NCBI GenBank assembly: GCA_030848705.1
Contig: CM061240.1
Span: forward strand, 130,126,998-130,190,997
Origin: Heracleum sosnowskyi
Taxonomy: Eukaryota; Streptophyta; Magnoliopsida; Apiales; Apiaceae
Direction: 5' to 3'
DNA: 64,000 nucleotides
The position numbers were made by a program, and so were the translations under genes. How positions within the stretch are numbered: position 1 is the first letter of the stretch; the number at the start of each line of letters is the position of its first letter. Shown piece by piece: positions 10,234 through 21,300 of this stretch. The notes beneath the pieces were generated by a model, which was given only the letters and a program-made list of their open reading frames with translations, made no database searches and had not been told where the DNA came from.

Positions 10234-11645
10234 ACAAGCCCCCAGTTCTTCATTGTAGCTTGCTGCAGTGGAGAACTAAAAATCTTCGAGCTTCCAAATT
10301 TCTTCGGTCGCTGAAACAACTAAAAATAGAAGCTTAGTAAAACTTTCAGAGCACTACAGTGCCCGTTTTGCATATGCGAATGCAAGTACTATAGCATGCG
10401 ATGAACCATATTAGGATATATATTTTTGCCAAGGTTTCAAAAGTGCGAGTATAAGTAATATCATTTTGAAATCCGTTGCGGTCTCATTGTCAAGTTAGGA
10501 CCTTGGCGTTTTGTATATAGCCCGAATTGGCGTACACGCTTTTCAAAAGTCATTGTCCACATAAGGATTTGTATTCGTTCATCCGCGAGCCCCCGAGCCG
10601 AGGCTTTAATAAGTCATGCTTTCAGCCTATATCATGTATGGTCCCACACGTTTTTCTACAATCTCGCGGCATATCCGCATTTATTCCCGTGATTGTAGGA
10701 ATATCTCGTGCCAACCAAGAAATATCCATTTATCAATGGGTCTTCAATAATGTAATTTTATCCCTGGACTCTCCTCTGAGAGTAGTAGGGTCTTCAATCC
10801 AGAGGGTCGCTGACTCCTTTCTATAAGCATGTAGCAGTGCGGGACTTATAGCTTGCCCAACCTGTCCTACTTGACAATTTAAGTTCACAAGTTTGAAATA
10901 TTTTTGACATATATGTATTATCGCGACGATATATGAAAAATATTTTGAACACGGTCAAAAAATAAAATAAATATGCCATCTAAGAATGTCGCGATATTTA
11001 TCTTCTTAAAAAATAATGTCCTTTGTAAGAATTTTCTTCAAAAATTATGCATCTCGCATAAATATTTTTTCTTCGTAAATATGCAGCTCGTTCAATATTA
11101 TAAAATATCCACAATTCTCCAAAATAAAAATATCGAAAGATATTTTCTAAAATATATACGCGAATCTCGCTATAATTTTACAAACACAAAAAAATATTAC
11201 TTATATGAATTTTTGAAATAATAAATATTTAAAAACATAATATTTTTCATGCATGATATAATAATATGTAATGTGCAGAAAATAAAATAGGATAAAGAAA
11301 ACTTATCTTTGAATTTGACCCTCCCAGGTTACCATGAGGCGCGTGGAACTAAAAGTGTGTCCACTTTGCTGGTGATAATACGCTCCTGCTGCTAAACATC
11401 ACGGGGCCAGCTTTTTTCTTCTTTGCAATTCCTGTTGCTCGCATAGCCTTTGCATCTTTTCATTTTGGCTCCCTTTGCTTTTCTTTATCCAGTGGATCCC
11501 ACTCCAAGCAAACACATGTACTTGTGCTACTTCTTCCTCGATTATCCGGTAGTTAAGCCTCCGTGAATGGTTGCGTATGTACAGATAAAATCCAAAATCA
11601 TTCGTCCTCCACGAATAATAAGAGTCCCCTCCTTCTAGCGCCAAT
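10234..11645 (-). other. internal region of the non-autonomous element
   Basis: The polypurine tract is next to 10234 and the primer-binding site near 11626-11643. The rest is mostly noncoding and very AT-rich between 10960 and 11290. Apart from the short frame at 11399-11645 I see no protein family. Confidence 0.7.
11399..11645 (-). CDS. short open frame after the primer-binding site of the non-autonomous element
   Basis: The minus strand is open from the LTR through the primer-binding site to a stop at 11399. The internal part encodes about 80 residues (starting near LEGGDSYYSWRTNDF, ending QELQRRKKLAP), without its own early ATG unless translation starts in the LTR (frame open from 11830). 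The tail is basic. No domain is recognised. It could be a remnant of gag or chance. The matching frame in the other LTR copy (9739-9954) is only LTR sequence. Confidence 0.3.
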
Positions 11646-12109
11646 TGTTGTTGGAGGAATTTCGTAACAACACAAATCGGAGGTTGCTGGAATAACGAAA
11701 TATGAAAATAGGGGGATTTAGGATTTTTGGATGTTTGGGGGCTGGACTTGGGAGGTGTCTCGATTTGTCTCGTATATCGGATCCCTTTGCCAAGATGCCT
11801 GCGTACCAATTTATATTGGATCAAGCCCACGCAGTTCTGTGCAATTGTGTTTATCCCTGAGAGACTTTAGGGATAAACTTTGTTAATGTGGTAAATTACC
11901 GATTTTATCTTGCATTATCTTGGCGTTGTGATATCTTCCTGATTTGAAAGATATCGTTTGGGGATATTTTCCGTTATTCGTTGATTGAGATTGATTCTTT
12001 CATCGTTTCAGGGAGAGGATATTACTTAGTGGTTAAGCAATTAATTATTAATCTGAATTAATAATTATTAAACGGAGAAATTTGGACTATGCCAAAATGT
12101 GGCATAACA
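11646..12109 (-). repeat. 5' LTR of the non-autonomous element
   Basis: 464 bp copy next to the TGGCGC primer-binding site. On the minus strand it is the promoter-side LTR. Outer flank CTGCC. Confidence 0.92.
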
Positions 12110-12114
12110 CTGCC

Positions 12115-13133
12115 TTGTTCAAAACTTCAATAACCCTCTTTTGTGCCCTATCACTCTTATGAGAAGGTGCCTGACTCTATTCCGGATATTTCTATATTTG
12201 AATTTTTTAGCGGTAAACTAAATGGTTTTAATCTGTCGAAGCCTTCTATCACTAAATACTCTGTTTTAAAAAAACAATTCAGCCATCCATAATGGCTAAT
12301 AATTTTCTTATTGGTAAATTGCAGTTCATGTATGTAAAGTATTTGAAATTTGAAACAAATTGTTTAATCGGGTGTCAAGTTTTTGAAGATCAATTTTCTT
12401 TTATGTGTATCTTCTTTGTTTGTCTCTTCAGGTAGTTTCACTCAATATTCGAATTTGATTACCTACACAATTATAACATTTTGCAATATATTCTCCCCTA
12501 CAATGTTGAATCTGCTTCGGGAACTTGTGTTATTAATCAGAATGTTAGTTGGTCCAGATCCCATTATTGATCTCCTGTTTTATCACCAGAGATCTTTCTA
12601 CACTGAACAATTTGATTATGGATTTTATCTTCGTAAACTTCTGATCTGAACAATTTGACGGTTCATGTATGTATCTTGTTCAAAGTTAAAGGTATGATTC
12701 ACTTTACTTTTTGCTTCTTTTTTGTGTAATCGTACAATTTTCCTCCATTAACTTTGTGTATCATGTGCTGAAAGCAGGACTGTTGAAGAGTTCCAAGCTC
12801 CTGAATCATAAATTCATAATGATTGGGAGAATGAATCTGTGCTGAGTATCAAGATTACATAACTAGCACGAAAGTTTAGCTGTGCCTGTAGCTACAACCA
12901 TAAAAAGTAGTGGCATTTTCATTCTGTCATCCATTAGTAATTGCTCTATTTGATGTGGAGGAGATATCACAGACAATATTACAGCTAGTCTTAATATAGT
13001 AATTTAAGGATCACAGCAAAATTATAACACAACTCAATCCACAAGGCTGGAAATTCCAAGTTTACATCAATATTATTACAGAAGTCTAACAACTGATTGT
13101 AAACAGTTATTTTAATATCAATCCAGGAATGAT
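12115..13133. other. host spacer downstream of the cystatin-related gene, duplicated at 46-47 kb
   Basis: No real gene is visible. From about 12600 (GAACAATTTGATTATGG) it matches 46255 onward, including TTCACTTTACTTTTTGC and CTGAAAGCAGGACTGTTGA. The open frame at 12383-12649 has no family resemblance. Confidence 0.6.
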
Positions 13134-13650
13134 TTATTTGAAGCCTTCCACGTATCTCCGTTTCCTTTCTTCCTCCTTTTCAGCCTCTAAGGCCTTGAAA
13201 AATTCTGCATAGTCTCCACGTATCTCCGTTTTCTCTCTTGTTCCTTTTCTTTCACTGTTGCCCTACAAACATAAAAAAAATCATATTTAGCATCCATCCA
13301 GGTTAAAATACTAATAATAATAATGCTAATAAGAACAAAATAATTACATCAGTTTACACATTAAGAGGAGAGAATATATTTATAAAAATAGAGGAGTTGC
13401 AGGATAGAAAAAATCAATTACCGGTTAAACGGCTTCGTGACCCAGTTAAACTGCTTCCTGGGATAGGAATTCTCACAAATACGACGGCGTCGAATGTCTG
13501 GGGATCAAAAGTGTTGTCATCAGGCAACGACGCCTCGAAAGTCAAAAAGTACAAAGTCCCGGCAGCAACTGATGTGTCTGTCTCGATGAGTTTGACATTC
13601 GTATAGTTCGTTCCTTGCGTGGAATTATACTGCTCAATGGCCATATTAGC
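12600..13650 (+). repeat. segmental duplication, copy 1 (partner 46255-47773)
   Basis: Long direct matches with copy 2 include GGACTGTTGA, TACAACCATAAAAAGTAGTG, CAATATTACAGCTAGTC and the gene body. Copy 2 has about 430 bp extra after GTGCTGAGT (near 46500-46930). Copy 1 lacks about 40 bp inside the gene, near 13460. Confidence 0.88.
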
Positions 13651-13779
13651 GAGCGTATTTAATTTAGCCAACTCATCATCGGTGACTGTGATATCCGGTG
13701 GACAGTAGTATCTATGGCGGCCACCGCAAATTCCTAATCTCAATTCTAGGTCATGAGGGTGGAACGTTGCATGCGCCAT
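13160..13779 (-). CDS. cystatin-related protein, copy 1 (probably frameshifted near its C-terminus)
   Basis: ATG at 13779 opens a frame to 13414 (121 residues). It has the cystatin layout: an N-terminal part ending in RYYCPPDITVTDDEL, an alpha-helix-like LNTLANMAIEQYNS (compare the plant LARFAV helix), and SVAAGTLYFLTFEA where phytocystatins have QxVxG followed by LYYLTLEA. The leading Gln is Ser here, so inhibition of papain-like proteases is doubtful. Relative to the 47.5-kb copy about 38 bp are missing after ATTCCTATCCCA, which changes the frame. A downstream exon (13262 to about 13160; acceptor TTTGTAG, repeated GAGATACGTGGA) could be spliced from GTAATT at 13421. The protein end is therefore uncertain. 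No N-terminal exon equivalent to 49128-49247 is seen here. Confidence 0.6.
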
Positions 13780-13837
13780 TATCTATATTTTTGTTCTAAT
13801 GTTTGGTATTTGATGACAATGAAACGAGAGTATGGGT

Positions 13838-13867
13838 AACATATATATATATATATATATATATATA
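13838..13867. repeat. TA microsatellite
   Basis: About 14 TA units, about 60 bp upstream of the cystatin-related gene start on its strand. Confidence 0.9.
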
Positions 13868-14261
13868 AGAAAATTCTAATATAATACTCTAATTTATAAA
13901 TACAAATCAGAACTGGAGTTGAAAATAAAAAAAAAAAAACATAATCCTCCTATTTGTATATACAAATTTCGATTTCAATTTCAGCTACAATCCCATGTAA
14001 TTTAGTATTTATTTAGTATTCGTTTTTTTAATTTTTTTTAATTTTTTGTCAATAGTTACGTAATTTATATATTATAATTATCCCCTCTATTGATTATGGG
14101 CATGTTTGAGAGCATCAATATATCTTTATCTTTTTACTTATCTTTATTATATATATAAAGGAAAACAGGAGCTCTAAAATCGTTCGATTCATATTTATCT
14201 AATTTTCTAGAACTCCTCAATTTTAATTCAATAAAATTAAATTTCTTTATTTACATTCAAA

Positions 14262-14915
14262 CTAGTTGAAAAATCCGCGCTTCGCGGCGGCGTAATAATT
14301 TTAAAAAAAAAATCTATCAAATAAATTATGAAAATTACTCGGTACTCGCTAATAAGCCGTCCTCCCGTGAAACACGCTTTCCTTTTTAATATCAAAATCT
14401 CAAATTTAATATATTGAATATACACTTGTCTTATATATTAATTTTTATGTTACCAAACTCCATTATAATGACACTTTTTCGTTGAAAAAACACCTATATA
14501 ACTTTACATATTCTACTTCAAATAGAACTTTTAGTTATGTATTACAAACGCTTATTCTACTTCCAATAGAACTTTTAATTGCAAGTACTTTTATATCCGA
14601 ACTCTTCTCCTCTATAAATCGAAACACCTATTCTATTTCAAATAGAACTTTGCAAGTACTTCTTTTATATTTGAACTCTTCCCCTCTACAAATTCAAACG
14701 CCTATTCTACTTCAAATATAACTTTTAATTATATGTCTTCGCTATAAATTCGAACTCTTCTCCTCAATAAATTCGAACATCTATTCTACTTCTAATATGT
14801 TAAAGGATATTTTTAAATTTATCAGTATTTAAAATTCTAGAAAATTAGAAAAATAGATTGAGACGATCTTAGGGGCGCCACCTAAACTCCCGCGTATCCT
14901 CCTTTATATATATAT
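14262..14915 (-). mobile_element. non-autonomous Helitron (3' end at 14262)
   Basis: On the minus strand it ends with hairpin CCGCGAAGCGCGG (14287-14275), spacer and CTAG (14265-14262). The body matches the 6.1-kb copy and, inverted, the 31.9-kb copy. The far end reads (minus) TATATATAAAGGAGGATACG and then GGTGGCGCC. That end is shared with the 31.9-kb copy and probably marks the 5' region. Confidence 0.7.
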
Positions 14916-14919
14916 ATTG

Positions 14920-15420
14920 ATTTTTAGGGAAGACATTCCTTATTTACACTCGAATTTTCAGGAAAGACAATAAATATATAAAAGTCAATCCTATTTAAAA
15001 TTTAATTAAACAAATATTACCTTTTTTCTCAACTAACTTAAATCTTATTTAAGTTTTAATCTATTTTTCTTGAGTTTCAATATTTTAATTCAATTCAAAT
15101 TTTTAGGGAAGAAAATAAATATATAAAAGTCAATCCTTTTTAAAATTTAATTAAACAAAATTAATTTCTTTTCTCAACTATATTAAATCCTATTTAAGTT
15201 TAATATATTTTTCTAGAGTTTCTCTATTTTTATTCAATAAAATTAAATTATCTTACTTATATTTGAATTATAGGGAAGATAATAAATATATAAAAATAAA
15301 TATTTTTTAGAATTAAATCTTTATATTAACGTTATATTACAATTCTATTTAGGATTTAATCCTATTTTTAATTCAATTCAAATTTTTAGGGAAGAAAATA
15401 AAGATATAAAAATTCTAAAA
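14920..15420. repeat. AT-rich diverged repeat array, left part
   Basis: Repeated phrases GACAATAAATATATAAAAGTC, AATTTAATTAAACAAA and TTTTTCTAGAGTTTCTC recur about every 150-170 bp. The array resumes at 27237 beyond SIRE element 1, and related blocks lie at 28000-28760 and 29330-29800. No coding capacity. Confidence 0.7.
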
Positions 15421-15425
15421 TTCTA

Positions 15426-15922
15426 TGTTAGATATAATTGCTGACGTTTGTTCATCAGTGTTTAAGTACCAGGTACATATCAGAGTTTATCTAGAAGCTA
15501 GTCAGAGTTTGATAAAGTCTGACTGGATGATAGTTGACTTAGCTGTCGGTGCAAAGATAAAGATTCTAGAAGCAATATATTCTGAAGATGGAAAGAAGCA
15601 GAATATATTGATACAACTAAGGAAACGGAATAGAAGACTGAAGCAATCCTTAATTGATATCAATTGTATAGCTAACTTATAGGAATATCAATTAGAGATG
15701 GATTGTAAGTAGCTGTGTACTATATAAACACAGATAGGTTATCCCTAGAAGGGACACGCGAACATAGAATTATTATTCTTGTAACCTAGTAGCTCTTTGT
15801 GATTCATTAACATCACTAAGAGAGAAACTGTGAATATAATTACAGTTTGTTGATTTATAAAAAGTGTTCTTGATTGTTATTCTCGTATACATACTTGATT
15901 ATATTGTGTAATCGGCCTAACA
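15426..15922 (+). repeat. 5' LTR of SIRE element 1
   Basis: 497 bp, TGTTAGATAT to GGCCTAACA. TATATAAA lies at 15721-15728, the likely promoter of the genomic RNA. The open frame at 15425-15682 is LTR sequence, not a gene. Confidence 0.95.
15721..15728 (+). promoter_or_regulatory. TATA box in SIRE element 1 5' LTR
   Basis: TATATAAA sits in the middle of the LTR, with a CTATATAAAC context kept in the 3' LTR at 27030-27037. Transcription would begin about 30 bp downstream. Confidence 0.65.
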
Positions 15923-15924
15923 AT

Positions 15925-15936
15925 TGGTATCAGAGC
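15925..15936 (+). other. primer-binding site, initiator tRNA-Met
   Basis: TGGTATCAGAGC starts three bases after the 5' LTR. It is complementary to the 3' end of plant initiator tRNA-Met, the usual copia primer. Confidence 0.92.
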
Positions 15937-15985
15937 CAAGGCTGTTTAATATATACAGTTTTACGATTCAAACACAGTAATAATC

Positions 15986-18283
15986 ATGTCTGAAGAAAAT
16001 CAAACTGCTCCCAAGGCTGAACAGGTTAAGCCTAATTCTGTGAGTCGATATGAAACAATCAGGGTTCCAATTCTCAGACCAGTAGAGTATCCAATTTGGA
16101 AGGTGAAGATGACCATGTTTCTGGAGTCTACAGATCCAGAATATCTTGACAGAATTTATGATGGTCCTCATAATCCAACCAAACTAGCCCCTGTTGTTGA
16201 TGGTCAAGAACAAAAGACTGTTCCAAAGGAAAAGAAAGATATGACTCCTGAGGACATCTCATCAATTGCAAAAGATGCAAAGGTTAGACATCTTCTCCAC
16301 AGTGTTTTAGATAATGTTATGTCTAACAGAGTAATTGGCTGCAAAACTGCCAAAGAGATATGGGATGCTTTAGAAGTCAGATGCCAGGGAACAGGTGCTA
16401 TTAAGAAGAACAGAAAGACAATACTCACACAGGAGTATGAGCACACTGAGACTTATGACAGATTTTGCAAACTATTGAATGATCTGTCTCTGGTTGATAA
16501 AGAATATGAGCTTGAAGAGTCTAATCTCAAGTTTCTGTTATCTCTACCTGAAAAGTGGGATTTAAAGACAACCACAATAAGAGATAATTATGAGCTTGCT
16601 GATACAGATCTTGATGAAATCTATGGGTTGTTAAAAACTCATGAACTGGAGATAGAACAAAGGAATAGAAGATTAAGCAAAAAGACAAAATCTGTTGCTC
16701 TCAAAGTTGAGGAGAAGCCCATCAAGAAGGAATCATCAAGGAAGAAAGCCAAGGGAAAGGCTTTAGTCATTAAATCTGAAAGTGAGTCATCAAACTCTGA
16801 TGATGACTCAAACTCTGATGAAGCTTCTGACTCTGAGGATGATGAAGAACAGATGATGCAAATGGCTGCATTGATGGTGAAGACCTTCAAGAAGATGGGA
16901 TTCAAGAACTTTAAGAAAGGAAAGAGATTCTCAAGGAAAGATTCAAATTCTGAAAGGAAAGGTTTTAGAAAGTCTGATGGAAGAGAGACCAAGTCTGGCA
17001 AGAAGGATAAATCTGAAATCCAGTGCTACAAGTGTAAGGAGATGGGTCACTATGCTCCAGAGTGCAAGAAAGGCAAAACTGAGAAAGCACTCATCTCTAA
17101 AGGCAAAGACTGGGCAGATACTTCAGACTCTGATGATGGAGTAAATTATGCTCTTATGGCAACTGTCAGAGATGAGACTGAATCATCTGAAAATAAGGTA
17201 CCCCTAACTACTTATGCTTATGATACTGATAATATATCTGAGTTAAGAGTATATCTGAAAAGCGTACATGTTAGTTATAGGGATCAGACTTTAGAGAATG
17301 AGAGAATTAAATCTGAGAATCTTAGTCTTAAAGATAGAAACATGTTTCTTGAAGGAGAACTTGAAAATATGAAGCAGATTCAAAAAGAAAGAGATGATGC
17401 TGTTTATGTTGAACAGGAGTTGCTCAAAAGATATAAGCAACTAGAATCTGATCTAGAAAAAGAAAGGAAAATAATCAAGACTTGGACAGACTCTGGAAGA
17501 GACACTCATCAAGTGTTTCAGACAGATTCTGTAGGTTTAGGCTATTGTGAGAATGATGAACTTAGGTTTAAAGACAAGGTTAAGGTTAAACCACAACTTA
17601 AACCTGTGAAATTTGTTCCAGAAACTAATAAGTTAAAATCTGTTGTAATAAGAGAAGCTGATATGGAATCAGATGAAACCTGTGAAAGACAGGAAAATAT
17701 TATAACAGAAAATCTTATGGAATTAGAAGCTGTTAGAAAAACAGTAAAAGTCTGTGAAAAACAGGTTAATGTTGGTTTAATGACAGGAAAACAGTTCAAT
17801 CATAAGCTCAAAGAGGTAAAATCTGCCATGAAACCAAAAGGATCCAAGAAAAATAGGAATGGAAAGATAGGCATAAATAATAGAAATAATCACTTGCCTA
17901 CTGCTGGTGCTCCAAGGAAAACATGTTATAATTGTGGTAGTTCTAATCATCTTGCTAATTACTGCACAAAGAATAAAAATATCAATTCTTTACCTTCTAC
18001 ATCAGGAGAAAAGAATGATTATGTAAGGGTGAAACCACAGACTTTATGCACACATTGCGGGAGCACTTGGCATTCTATTTATACTTGTAGGAGTTATCAT
18101 GCTATTTATCACAATTACTATGAGCTAAAACCCAATCTGAAGTGGGTTAGAGCAAACTCTGCAAGTGTAAAGTCTGACAATGTTAGTTTAAACTCTGTTG
18201 ATAGTAATTCCGATGCAAAAGCTAACACTGTTAAGAAAGACAAAGGATCCAAGCAAGTCTGGGTCCTTAAAACTAACACTTAG
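15986..18283 (+). CDS. gag: Gag polyprotein of SIRE element 1
   Basis: This intact frame has 765 codons. Residues 1-230 form the copia gag/UBN2-type domain (VEYPIWKVKMTMFL, EIWDALEVRCQGTG, YELADTDLDEIYG). An acidic Ser/Asp stretch follows (SNSDDDSNSDEASDSEDDEE), then a basic region and a first CCHC knuckle CYKCKEMGHYAPEC at about residue 347. A long coiled-coil-like stretch lies at about 430-510. Two further knuckles, CYNCGSSNHLANYC (about 646) and CTHCGSTWHSIYTC (about 687), come near the end. The protein should form the capsid and bind RNA. The frame ends 20 nt before pol opens in another frame; see the GT...TGCAG segment 18263-18302. Asn-Ser-Asp repeats come from the AACTCTGAT oligomer found all over the element. 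Confidence 0.92.
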   Translation: MSEENQTAPKAEQVKPNSVSRYETIRVPILRPVEYPIWKVKMTMFLESTDPEYLDRIYDGPHNPTKLAPVVDGQEQKTVPKEKKDMTPEDISSIAKDAKVRHLLHSVLDNVMSNRVIGCKTAKEIWDALEVRCQGTGAIKKNRKTILTQEYEHTETYDRFCKLLNDLSLVDKEYELEESNLKFLLSLPEKWDLKTTTIRDNYELADTDLDEIYGLLKTHELEIEQRNRRLSKKTKSVALKVEEKPIKKESSRKKAKGKALVIKSESESSNSDDDSNSDEASDSEDDEEQMMQMAALMVKTFKKMGFKNFKKGKRFSRKDSNSERKGFRKSDGRETKSGKKDKSEIQCYKCKEMGHYAPECKKGKTEKALISKGKDWADTSDSDDGVNYALMATVRDETESSENKVPLTTYAYDTDNISELRVYLKSVHVSYRDQTLENERIKSENLSLKDRNMFLEGELENMKQIQKERDDAVYVEQELLKRYKQLESDLEKERKIIKTWTDSGRDTHQVFQTDSVGLGYCENDELRFKDKVKVKPQLKPVKFVPETNKLKSVVIREADMESDETCERQENIITENLMELEAVRKTVKVCEKQVNVGLMTGKQFNHKLKEVKSAMKPKGSKKNRNGKIGINNRNNHLPTAGAPRKTCYNCGSSNHLANYCTKNKNINSLPSTSGEKNDYVRVKPQTLCTHCGSTWHSIYTCRSYHAIYHNYYELKPNLKWVRANSASVKSDNVSLNSVDSNSDAKANTVKKDKGSKQVWVLKTNT

Positions 18284-18302
18284 TGTTTGTTTGTGATTGC
18301 AG
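18263..18302 (+). other. 40-nt intron-like segment between gag and pol
   Basis: It starts GT right after codon TGG, contains CTAAC (plant branch-point-like) at about 18272, a T-rich tract and TGATTGCAG, and pol opens in phase directly after it. It contains the gag stop (TAG, 18281) and a stop in the pol frame (TGA, 18294), so translational frameshifting cannot bridge it. Element 2 has the equivalent 38-nt segment at 57647-57684. It is shorter than usual plant introns, so splicing is an inference. Confidence 0.4.
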
Positions 18303-21300
18303 GGTATAAAGGAGAGCACACTTATCTTGGACAGTGGATGCTCAGGACACATGACTGGAAATAAAGCCCTGCTATCAGATTTTAAGGAAAAGGCTGGCCC
18401 AAAGGTTTCCTATGGAGATGGCAACATAGGACACACTCTGGGATATGGCAATATTAATCTTGGAAGTGTCATCATCACGGATGTAGCTCTAGTCTCAGGA
18501 CTCAAGCATAATCTGCTATCTGTGAGTCAAATCTGTGACAGAGGAAACCATGTAGATTTTCATACTGAATACTGTGAAGTTATCAGTAAATCTACTGGAA
18601 AAGTTGTTCTAGTTGGACACAGGCGCAACAACATTTATGAAGCAAGTTTGGTAACAAACTCTGATGGAAAAACAGTGTGTCTGACTGCAAGAATGTCAAA
18701 TGAAGAGAGTTGGAATTGGCATAAGAAGCTCTCTCATCTCAATTTGAACAACATCAATGAACTTATACGAAAAGATCTTGTAAGGGGACTTCCAAAGTCA
18801 ATACTAAGCTTAGATGGTCTGTGTGATTCTTGTCAAAAGGCCAAGCAAAGGAAGTCATCTTTCAAGAGCAAATCTGAATCTTCAGTAGTGGAACCTTATC
18901 ATCTTCTACATGTTGATCTCTTTGGACCAGTGAATGTGATGTCTATGGGCATAAAGAAATATGCTCTAGTAATTGTTGATGAATATACTAGATATACATG
19001 GGTATATTTCTTATCAAAGAAGGATGAAACTGCTCAAACTCTGTTGGATCATGTAAATCTACTAGACAAAGGATCACAGCACAAAGTCAAAATTATAAGG
19101 AGTGATAATGGAACTGAATTTAGAAACTCAATTGTGGAAGCTTTCTGCAAGGAAAGAGGAGTGAAACAAGAATTTTCTGCACCTGGAACTCCACAGCAAA
19201 ATGGTGTAGTTGAAAGAAAGAACAGAACTTTAATCGAAGCTGCTAGAACTATGCTTGATGAAGCAAAATTACCAACTTATTTCTGGGCAGAAGCTGTTCA
19301 AACTGCTTGTTTTACTCAAAATGCAACATTGATCAACAAGCATGGGAAAACACCATATGAGATGGTGAAAAATAAGAAGCCAAATTTGAAATATTTTCAT
19401 ATATTTGGATGCAAATGCTTTGTGTTGAAGACTCATCCTGAACAGTTGACCAAATTTGAGTTAAAAGCTGGTGAAGGAATATTTGTTGGTTATCCATTGT
19501 CAACAAAAGCATTCAGAGTCTACAATCTGAGAACTAAAGTGATCATGGAATCCATACATGTGTCATTTGATGACAAGAAAATAACTGGACTTGATGACTT
19601 AGATGGATATGATCAACTGCGTTTTGAAAATGAAGGTTTATTCTCTGATGATGTAAACTCTGATGAAGCAGTACCGACAAACTCTGATGAAGCGGTTCTG
19701 ATAAACTCTGACGAAGCATACTCTGAACCTCTGCTGATACATACTGGAGAAACTGAAAATTCTCAAATTGAACAACATAGAGAACCAGTTGAGGGGGAGC
19801 GTGAAGAAGCTCAACAAGACTCAGCAAGTGAGTCAGTTGAGGAAACTGATTCAAACTCTGACAGTTCAAACTCTGAGCCATCCAATTCAAGGGGAGCCTC
19901 AGATGTTGCAGAAAGTCAACATATGAATCAGGAGAGCATGGATCAAGGGGGAGGATCCAATAATGATGCAAGAAACCACTTACCAACAGCAAGAAAGTGG
20001 ACACAGGCACACACACCTGATCTCATAATTGGAGATCCTGATGCTAGTGTGAGAACTAGAAGTGCAACAAATAATGAGTGTCTGTATCATGCTTTCTTGT
20101 CTCAAACAGAACCAAAGAAAGTGGAGGAAGCTCTTCAAGATGCTAATTGGATTACAGCAATGCAAGAAGAGTTAAATGAATTTGAAAGAAATGAAGTCTG
20201 GACACTTGTACCTAGACCAAAGAATAGATCAATTGTAGGTACAAAGTGGGTTTTCAGAAACAAGACTGACAGTGAAGGTGTGATTACAAGAAACAAGGCT
20301 AGACTTGTGGCTAAAGGTTATTCACAACAGGAAGGAATTGACTATGATGAAACCTTTGCTCCAGTTGCAAGATTGGAGGCCATAAGAATTTTTCTGGCCT
20401 ATGCTGCACACAAGAAGTTTAAAGTCTTTCAAATGGATGTAAAGAGTGCTTTTCTCAATGGGAAGCTTGAAGAAGAAGTATTTGTTGAACAACCACCAGG
20501 ATTTGTAGATCCTAAACATCCAGATTATGTCTACAGGCTTGACAAGGCATTATATGGACTAAAGCAAGCACCAAGAGCATGGTATGAAACTCTTGCTCAA
20601 TTTCTTTTAGAAAGTGGGTTCACAAGAGGTACAATTGATAAAACCTTGTTTTATTTCAATTCTGGTGATGATTTGCTTTTAGTTCAAATTTATGTAGATG
20701 ATATTATCTTTGGATCTACTAATGACAAACTTTGTAAGAAGTTTGCAAAGCTTATGCAATCCAGGTATCAAATGAGCATGATGGGAGAGCTTAGTTATTT
20801 TCTAGGCTTACAGGTCAAGCAAACAGATGATGGTATTTTTATCAATCAAGCAAAATATACCAGAAATCTTCTCAAGAAATTTGGTATGCTTGATAGTTCA
20901 TCTGCTACAACTCCCATGGCTACAGCAACAAAGCTAGACAAAGACACATGAGCCTCAGTAGATATGACAAACTACAGAGGAATGATAGGGTCTTTACTGT
21001 ATCTTACTGCAAGTAGACCTGATATCATGTATGCAACATGTCTTTGTGCAAGATTTCAAGCAGATCCCAGAGAGCCTCATCTAACAGCTGTAAAAAGGAT
21101 TTTCAAATATCTCAAAGGAACCATAACCTTGGGTTTGTGGTATCCTAGAGAATCAGAGTTTAAGCTAATTGGTTACTCTGATGCAGATTTTGCAGGCTGT
21201 AAGATAGACAGAAAAAGTACAAGTGGAAGCTGTCAATTTTTAGGTGACAGATTGGTTTCTTTGTATAGCAAGAAACAAAAGTCAATTTCCACATCCACTG

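Larger units (their letters stand above)
9770..12109 (-). mobile_element. non-autonomous LTR retrotransposon (LARD/TRIM-like), 2340 bp
   Basis: Two 464-bp direct repeats (9770-10233 and 11646-12109) with one difference noticed (CAGAGAGAGG versus CAGGGAGAGG) flank 1.4 kb of internal DNA. Plus-strand ends are TGTTGTTGG and GCATAACA. The 5-bp duplication CTGCC is at 9765-9769 and 12110-12114. Orientation is minus: beside the right LTR the minus strand reads ATTGGCGCTAGAAGG, a TGGCGC primer-binding site, and beside the left LTR it reads ACTGGGGGCTTGT, a polypurine tract. The inside has no protease, RT or integrase, so it depends on another element. Confidence 0.92.

Noticed and set aside
10527..11221. 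Frames of 82-99 codons inside the non-autonomous LTR element
   Set aside because: AT-rich, no domain, not aligned with the element's coding orientation.
15425..15682. 85-codon frame, repeated at 26662-26991
   Set aside because: It is LTR sequence of SIRE element 1 in both places.
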